A stretch of 64,000 bases of DNA from DTU089 sp045588735 (GTDB lineage Bacteria; Bacillota; Clostridia; Oscillospirales; Acutalibacteraceae), in NCBI GenBank assembly GCA_045588735.1, contig JAZNET010000059.1, positions 39,607 to 103,606 of the forward strand, in the 5' to 3' direction. A program made the translations under genes and the position numbers. Under the pieces are notes generated by a model. It had not been told where the DNA came from. It worked only from the letters and a program-made list of their open reading frames with translations, and ran no database searches. Positions 59,832 through 64,000 of the stretch are shown here, in pieces (the stretch's first letter is position 1; each line of letters opens with the position of its first letter).

Positions 59832-61175
59832 ATGTTTCAGACACTTGCTAACGCATGGAAAATCCCCGATTTAAGAAAGAAACTTTTATTTACGGCATTT
59901 ATTATACTTATGTATAGAATTGGTTCAAACATTCCTGTTCCGTTTATCGATATGCCTGCTACAGGTCTTATCGATCCGGCAGGAGGAACAACCTTCTTAA
60001 ACTACTTAAGTATGATGACCGGTGATGCATTCAACTACGGTACAATATTTGCTCTTTCAATTACCCCATACATCAACAGTTCAATTATTATCCAATTATT
60101 AACTGTTGCAATTCCTTACCTTGAAAGACTTTCAAAGGAAGGCGAAGAGGGTAGAAAGAAAATTGCAAAAATCACCCGTTGGGGCACACTTGTACTTGGT
60201 CTTCTTCAAAGTACAGCTTACTTTATTTACCTTAACGCAAAGAACTACGTTCTTTACCAAGGTTCAAGCAAAGCTATTGAAGTTTTCCAGGCATTCGTTA
60301 TCATCTTTGTTCTCACAGCAGGTACAGCACTTGTTATGTGGCTCGGTGAACAAATCAACGACAAAGGTATTGGTAACGGTATTTCAATAATCCTCTTCGC
60401 AGGTATTATTTCAAGAATTCCTACTGAGGCTTCACTGCTCTTCAGCACAAACCCACAAGTAGGCAGCTACATCTCAAGAGGTGGCATTTATTACTTCCTC
60501 GCACCATTCGTTGTTGTGTGTTACATTCTTATGATTGCATACATTGTTTGGATGGATAATGCAGAGAGAAGAATTCCGGTTCAATACGCAAAAAGAGTTG
60601 TAGGCCGTAAAATGTACGGCGGTCAAAGCACACATATTCCAATTAAGGTTAATATGAGCGGTGTTATGCCAATCATTTTCGCAAGCTCAATTCTTTCTCT
60701 TCCACCAACAATCAATCTTTTTGTTGCTAACAAGATTACACGTGTTGATAACAAGTTTGACTGGGGCGATTTCTTCGAGTGGTTTGAGCCAACATCAGTT
60801 GTTTACGGTGTTCTCTACTTCTTAATGATTATATTCTTTGCTTACTTCTATGCAGCAATTCAATATAATCCGGTAGAAATGGCAAACAACATTCGTAAGA
60901 ATAGCGGTATGATTCCCGGTATTCGTCCGGGTAAACCAACCTCAGACTACATCGGAAAAATTATTTCAAGAATTATACTTTTAGGCGCATTGCTTCTCAG
61001 CGTAGTTGCTTTGTTCCCAACAGTATTTACTCAACTTACAACATTGGCAAATGCAGGCATGAACATTACTCTCGGCGGTACCTCAATCATCATTATGGTT
61101 GGTGTTGCTCTTGAAACAGTTCAGCAGCTTGAAAGCCAAATGATGCTCCGTCACTACAAGGGCTTCCTTGATTGA
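59832..61175 (+). CDS. secY: Preprotein translocase subunit SecY
   Basis: The 447-residue protein forms the protein-export channel, with ten membrane helices. It has MYRIGSNIPVPFIDM, SITPYINSSIIIQLL and the GKPTSDYIGK region. The plug and pore segments appear intact. It sits between rplO and adk as usual. Confidence 0.97.
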   Translation: MFQTLANAWKIPDLRKKLLFTAFIILMYRIGSNIPVPFIDMPATGLIDPAGGTTFLNYLSMMTGDAFNYGTIFALSITPYINSSIIIQLLTVAIPYLERLSKEGEEGRKKIAKITRWGTLVLGLLQSTAYFIYLNAKNYVLYQGSSKAIEVFQAFVIIFVLTAGTALVMWLGEQINDKGIGNGISIILFAGIISRIPTEASLLFSTNPQVGSYISRGGIYYFLAPFVVVCYILMIAYIVWMDNAERRIPVQYAKRVVGRKMYGGQSTHIPIKVNMSGVMPIIFASSILSLPPTINLFVANKITRVDNKFDWGDFFEWFEPTSVVYGVLYFLMIIFFAYFYAAIQYNPVEMANNIRKNSGMIPGIRPGKPTSDYIGKIISRIILLGALLLSVVALFPTVFTQLTTLANAGMNITLGGTSIIIMVGVALETVQQLESQMMLRHYKGFLD

Positions 61176-61194
61176 TAAAGAAAGGATGAAAGCT

Positions 61195-61827
61195 ATGAAA
61201 CTTATATTTCTCGGCGCACCCGGTGCCGGCAAAGGCACTCAGGCGGAGGTTATTTCAGAAAAATTAAGCATCCCAACCATTTCTACAGGCAACATCATTC
61301 GTGAGGCGCTTAAGAATGGTACAGAAATGGGACTTAAGGCTAAAGAGTTTATTGAGGCCGGTAAGCTTGTTCCTGATGAGGTTGTTATAGGCATCATTAA
61401 GGACAGATTAGCTGAAGGTGATTGTGCAAACGGATTCATCCTTGATGGCTTCCCGCGTACAATCCCACAGGCTGAGGCTCTTGACACAATGGGAATTATT
61501 ATCGACAAGGTTGTTGATATTGAAGTTCCTGATGAAGACGTTGTAAACAGAATGTCAGGCAGACGTACCTGTAAAGGCTGTGGTGCTTCTTACCACATCC
61601 AAAATAAGCCATCAAAGGTTGAAGGCGTTTGCGACAGCTGCGGCGGTGAGCTTACCATTCGTAAGGATGACGCTCCTGAAACAGTTCTTGACAGATTAAA
61701 CGTTTACCACGAACAAACCGAACCATTGAAGGATTACTATGAGAAATGCGGAAAGCTTCGCATAGTTGAAGGAACAAAGCCAATAGCTGAAATTACTTCA
61801 GAAATCCTTAAGGTATTGGAGGATTAA
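61195..61827 (+). CDS. adk: Adenylate kinase, zinc-lid form
   Basis: The 210-residue enzyme balances ATP, ADP and AMP. It has the P-loop FLGAPGAGKGTQ, DGFPRT, and a lid with four cysteines (CKGCG, then CDSCG) that binds zinc. ATG 61195 follows AAAGGATG; a longer in-frame TTG start lies in secY and is rejected. map follows three bases on. Confidence 0.97.
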   Translation: MKLIFLGAPGAGKGTQAEVISEKLSIPTISTGNIIREALKNGTEMGLKAKEFIEAGKLVPDEVVIGIIKDRLAEGDCANGFILDGFPRTIPQAEALDTMGIIIDKVVDIEVPDEDVVNRMSGRRTCKGCGASYHIQNKPSKVEGVCDSCGGELTIRKDDAPETVLDRLNVYHEQTEPLKDYYEKCGKLRIVEGTKPIAEITSEILKVLED

Positions 61828-61829
61828 GC

Positions 61830-62579
61830 ATGATAGTGCTAAAGAATGAACGCGAAATCAAGCTTATGCTTGAGGCTTGCAAAATTTCTGCAGAGGCACT
61901 AAAGATTGCAGGTGAAGCGGTTGAACCCGGCGTTTCAACGTTCGAGCTTGACCAACTTGTTAAAAAGTTTATTGAAAGTAAAGGCGCAAGGCCAACATTC
62001 TTGAACTATAACGGGTTCCCTGCATCTGCATGCATTTCCATAAATGATGAAGTTATTCATGGTATTCCGAGTAAATCCCGCATTATTAAATCAGGTGATA
62101 TAGTAAGTATCGACCTCGGAGCCTGTATCAATGGTTTTACCGGCGATACTGCCGCCACTTTCGGTGCAGGAGATGTGTCTCCTGAAGCGAAGCGGCTGAT
62201 GGAAACAACCGAAGAAAGCCTCTACGTAGGTATTAAAAAGGCGGTTTCCGGCGGCAGATTAGGAGATGTGGGTGCTGCAATCCAAAGCTATTGTGAGGAG
62301 CGTGGCTACGGAGTGGTAAGAGAATATACCGGTCACGGTATTGGTGCTAACCTCCATGAAGAACCATCTGTACCAAACTACGGTACTCCCGGTAGAGGAA
62401 TTCGTTTGGTACCCGGCATGACAATTGCCATAGAGCCCATGATAAATCAGGGCAAAGCATCTGTAAAAAATATGCCTGACGGTTGGACTGTTAAAACATC
62501 TGACGGTAAGCTTTCTGCTCACTTTGAGCATACAATTGCTATTACAAGTGGCGGACCGTTAATTATGACGAGGCTTTAA
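61830..62579 (+). CDS. map: Methionine aminopeptidase
   Basis: The 249-residue enzyme removes the first methionine of new proteins. Metal ligands are in DLGACINGFTGDTA (two Asp), TGHGIG (His), and GMTIAIEPM and HFEHTIAIT (Glu). The order and length are those of type I enzymes. It is coupled to the KOW gene two bases on. Confidence 0.96.
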   Translation: MIVLKNEREIKLMLEACKISAEALKIAGEAVEPGVSTFELDQLVKKFIESKGARPTFLNYNGFPASACISINDEVIHGIPSKSRIIKSGDIVSIDLGACINGFTGDTAATFGAGDVSPEAKRLMETTEESLYVGIKKAVSGGRLGDVGAAIQSYCEERGYGVVREYTGHGIGANLHEEPSVPNYGTPGRGIRLVPGMTIAIEPMINQGKASVKNMPDGWTVKTSDGKLSAHFEHTIAITSGGPLIMTRL

Positions 62580-62581
62580 AG

Positions 62582-62824
62582 ATGTTTGAGCGTGGCAACA
62601 TAGTTCGTTCAATAAAAGGACGAGATAAAGGCAAATTATCAGTTGTTTTCAGTTACCAGGATAATAAGGTTTATATAGTAGACGGCAAGGAGCATAAATT
62701 AACTAAACCAAAGTTAAAAAATCCTAAGCACGTTGAAAGCTTAAAGCTTAATATTGATGAACGTTTTCTCGTAGGAAACGAAAGGCTGAGAAAAGAGCTG
62801 AACAGATTGAAAAACGAGATTTAA
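62582..62824 (+). CDS. KOW-domain RNA-binding protein
   Basis: The 80-residue protein begins RGNIVRSIKGRDKGKLSVVF, a KOW motif like that in L14e, and ends in a charged helix. It regularly lies between map and infA in Clostridia, and probably binds RNA or ribosomes; its exact role is not known. It has no strong ribosome site and likely uses coupling to map. Confidence 0.85.
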   Translation: MFERGNIVRSIKGRDKGKLSVVFSYQDNKVYIVDGKEHKLTKPKLKNPKHVESLKLNIDERFLVGNERLRKELNRLKNEI

Positions 62825-62842
62825 TCAACGGAGGTATTTGTT

Positions 62843-63061
62843 ATGTCTAAAGACGATATGATTGAAGTTGAAGGTAAGGTTTTAGAAGCGTTACCAAACA
62901 CAACTTTTCAAGTTGAACTTGAAAACGGTCATAAAATTATTGCTCACATTTCCGGTAAGTTAAGAATGAACTACATTCGTATTCTTCCGGGTGATAAGGT
63001 AACGGTAGAAATGTCGCCATACGACCTTACACGTGGGCGCATCACATGGCGTTCAAAATGA
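62843..63061 (+). CDS. infA: Translation initiation factor IF-1
   Basis: The 72-residue OB-fold protein has KDDMIEVEGKVLEALPNTTF and RILPGDKVTVEMSPYDLTRG. It occludes the A site during initiation. It has a GGAGG site. Confidence 0.97.
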   Translation: MSKDDMIEVEGKVLEALPNTTFQVELENGHKIIAHISGKLRMNYIRILPGDKVTVEMSPYDLTRGRITWRSK

Positions 63062-63097
63062 TTTAAAAGCGAAAGCTAAATTTTAGGAGGTATTCAA

Positions 63098-63211
63098 ATG
63101 AAAGTCAGACCTTCTGTTAAGAAAATTTGCGAAAAATGCAAGGTAATTAAACGCAAGGGAAAAATCATGGTTATCTGTGAAAATCCTAAGCACAAACAGC
63201 GTCAAGGCTAA
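63098..63211 (+). CDS. rpmJ: 50S ribosomal protein L36
   Basis: The 37-residue protein reads KVRPSVKKICEKCKVIKRKG and ends with a Cys and NPKHKQRQG. The four zinc ligands (three Cys and one His) are kept. It has a TAGGAGG site. Confidence 0.95.
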   Translation: MKVRPSVKKICEKCKVIKRKGKIMVICENPKHKQRQG

Positions 63212-63246
63212 TTGACGTAAACCATATTTGGAGGTGCAACTGACAA

Positions 63247-63615
63247 ATGGCGCGTATTTCAGGTGTTGATTTACCAAGAGACAAAAGAATTGAAATCGGT
63301 CTTACTTATATCTATGGTATAGGTAACAAGACTGCACGCGACATTATTGCTGCTACAGGCATTAATCCTGACACAAGAGTTAAGGATCTTTCAGAAGATG
63401 ATGTAGCAAAATTACGTGAATATATCGACCACAACGTTAAGGTTGAAGGTGACCTTCGTCGTGAGACAGCATTCGATATCAAAAGACTTGTTGAAATCGG
63501 TTGCTATCGTGGTGTTCGCCATCGTAAAGGTCTTCCTGTAAGAGGTCAGCGTTCAAAGACAAACGCTCGTACTCGTAAGGGACCAAAGAAGACGATAGCT
63601 AACAAGAAGAAATAA
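63247..63615 (+). CDS. rpsM: 30S ribosomal protein S13
   Basis: The 122-residue head protein has RISGVDLPRDKRIEIGLTYI and the C-terminal GQRSKTNARTRKGPKK segment. Complete and normal. rpsK follows 17 bases on, at the usual place. Confidence 0.97.
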   Translation: MARISGVDLPRDKRIEIGLTYIYGIGNKTARDIIAATGINPDTRVKDLSEDDVAKLREYIDHNVKVEGDLRRETAFDIKRLVEIGCYRGVRHRKGLPVRGQRSKTNARTRKGPKKTIANKKK

Positions 63616-63632
63616 GTCGGGGAGGTATTAGA

Positions 63633-64000
63633 ATGGCTACAAAAGCTACTGGCAAGAAAAGTGCCGGAACACGTAAGCGTCGTGAACGTAAAAATATTGA
63701 ACGCGGTGCGGCTCATATCCAATCCACTTTCAATAACACGATAGTTACAATTACTGACACTCAAGGCAACGCAGTTTCTTGGGCAAGTGCAGGCGAAATG
63801 GCTTCAGAGGTTCTCGTAAGTCTACTCCATTCGCAGCACAAACAGCTGCAGAAACAGCTGCAAAGGTTGCTGTTGACCACGGTATGAAAACTATTGAAGT
63901 TTATGTAAAAGGCCCAGGTGCGGGTAGAGAGGCTGCAATCAGAGCATTACAAGTTGCAGGACTTGAAGTTACTCTTATTAAAGACGTTACTCCTATTCCT
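63633..64000 (+). pseudogene. rpsK: 30S ribosomal protein S11, frameshifted and cut by the window edge
   Basis: The N-terminal 56 residues are normal S11 (IERGAAHIQSTFNNTIVTI, then VSWASAGEM). Directly after GAAATG the frame breaks: a G is missing near 63800, where the family has GEMGFRGSRKS. The reading then runs into a false stop at 63885-63887. From 63803 another frame gives FRGSRKSTPFAAQTAAETAA and ends GLEVTLIKDVTPIP at the window edge. S11 is essential, so this is more likely a sequencing or assembly error than a true null. The start has a GGGGAGG site. Confidence 0.9.

Noticed and set aside
63633..63887. An 84-residue short S11 as a real protein
   Set aside because: The end of that frame is unlike S11, while the next frame restores the S11 sequence exactly. 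A one-base deletion explains it.
1..64000. CRISPR array, prophage, insertion sequence, tRNA or rRNA genes
   Set aside because: No regularly spaced repeats, transposase, integrase or phage structural genes, and no cloverleaf or rRNA sequence, were seen in the reading. This is by eye and would miss weak cases.

Overview
The window is about 64 kb of low-GC chromosome from an anaerobic, probably gut-associated member of the Clostridia, most like an Oscillospiraceae/Ruminococcaceae-type bacterium. Grounds for this are the strong AAGGAGG-type ribosome binding sites and TTGACA/TATAAT promoters, a YunB sporulation protein, RNase Y with YmdB, an RNase M5-like protein, a T-box ahead of alaS, zinc-ribbon forms of S14, S18, L24 and adenylate kinase, and several rubredoxin/ferredoxin-type redox proteins. 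No rRNA, tRNA, CRISPR array, intact transposon or prophage was seen.

Layout. 1-4.7 kb: the end of ftsH, then a leftward group (SanA-like protein, FAD oxidoreductase, iron-sulfur flavoprotein reductase, thiamine pyrophosphokinase). 4.7-9.5 kb: a rightward group with a YhhN-family membrane protein, an AlaX-type Ala-tRNA editing protein, a purple-acid-phosphatase-like enzyme and a metallo-beta-lactamase-fold protein. 9.5-18 kb: a secreted nuclease, a PHP protein, a Gfo/Idh/MocA oxidoreductase, zinc-ribbon and membrane proteins, a PAP2 phosphatase, YunB, phosphoglycerate mutase and a sugar isomerase-like protein. 18-28.8 kb: GH28-like enzyme, rubredoxin, rny-ymdB, an oligopeptide-type binding lipoprotein, a large unknown membrane protein and a GH38 alpha-mannosidase. 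28.9-33.9 kb: a surface-polymer locus in which an epimerase-LicD fusion, a D-2-hydroxyacid dehydrogenase and an IspD/TarI-like cytidylyltransferase form an operon, facing an acyltransferase.

34-43 kb is a leftward housekeeping group: T-box-alaS, HIT protein, comEC, holA, RNase M5-like and rlmCD-type methyltransferase. A small lipoprotein gene and a stray second methyltransferase C-terminus follow it and look like an integration scar. 43-50 kb holds rpsF-ssb-rpsR, homoserine dehydrogenase, an AI-2E-family permease, a CpsB-like phosphatase and a small protein gene with highly-expressed codon usage. 50-64 kb is the S10-spc-alpha ribosomal protein run, from a long structured leader through rpsJ to rpsK, with secY, adk, map, a KOW protein, infA and rpmJ in the usual order. 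rpsK carries a one-base deletion that breaks its frame, and the window ends inside it.

Most promising for follow-up are the LicD/hydroxyacid dehydrogenase/cytidylyltransferase operon (a possible CDP-activated surface modification route), the rlmCD 3'-end scar with its palindromic insert, the small highly expressed protein at 49.1 kb, the structured S10 leader and the flavoprotein pair near thiN. All functional statements are read from sequence motifs by eye; no database search was run.
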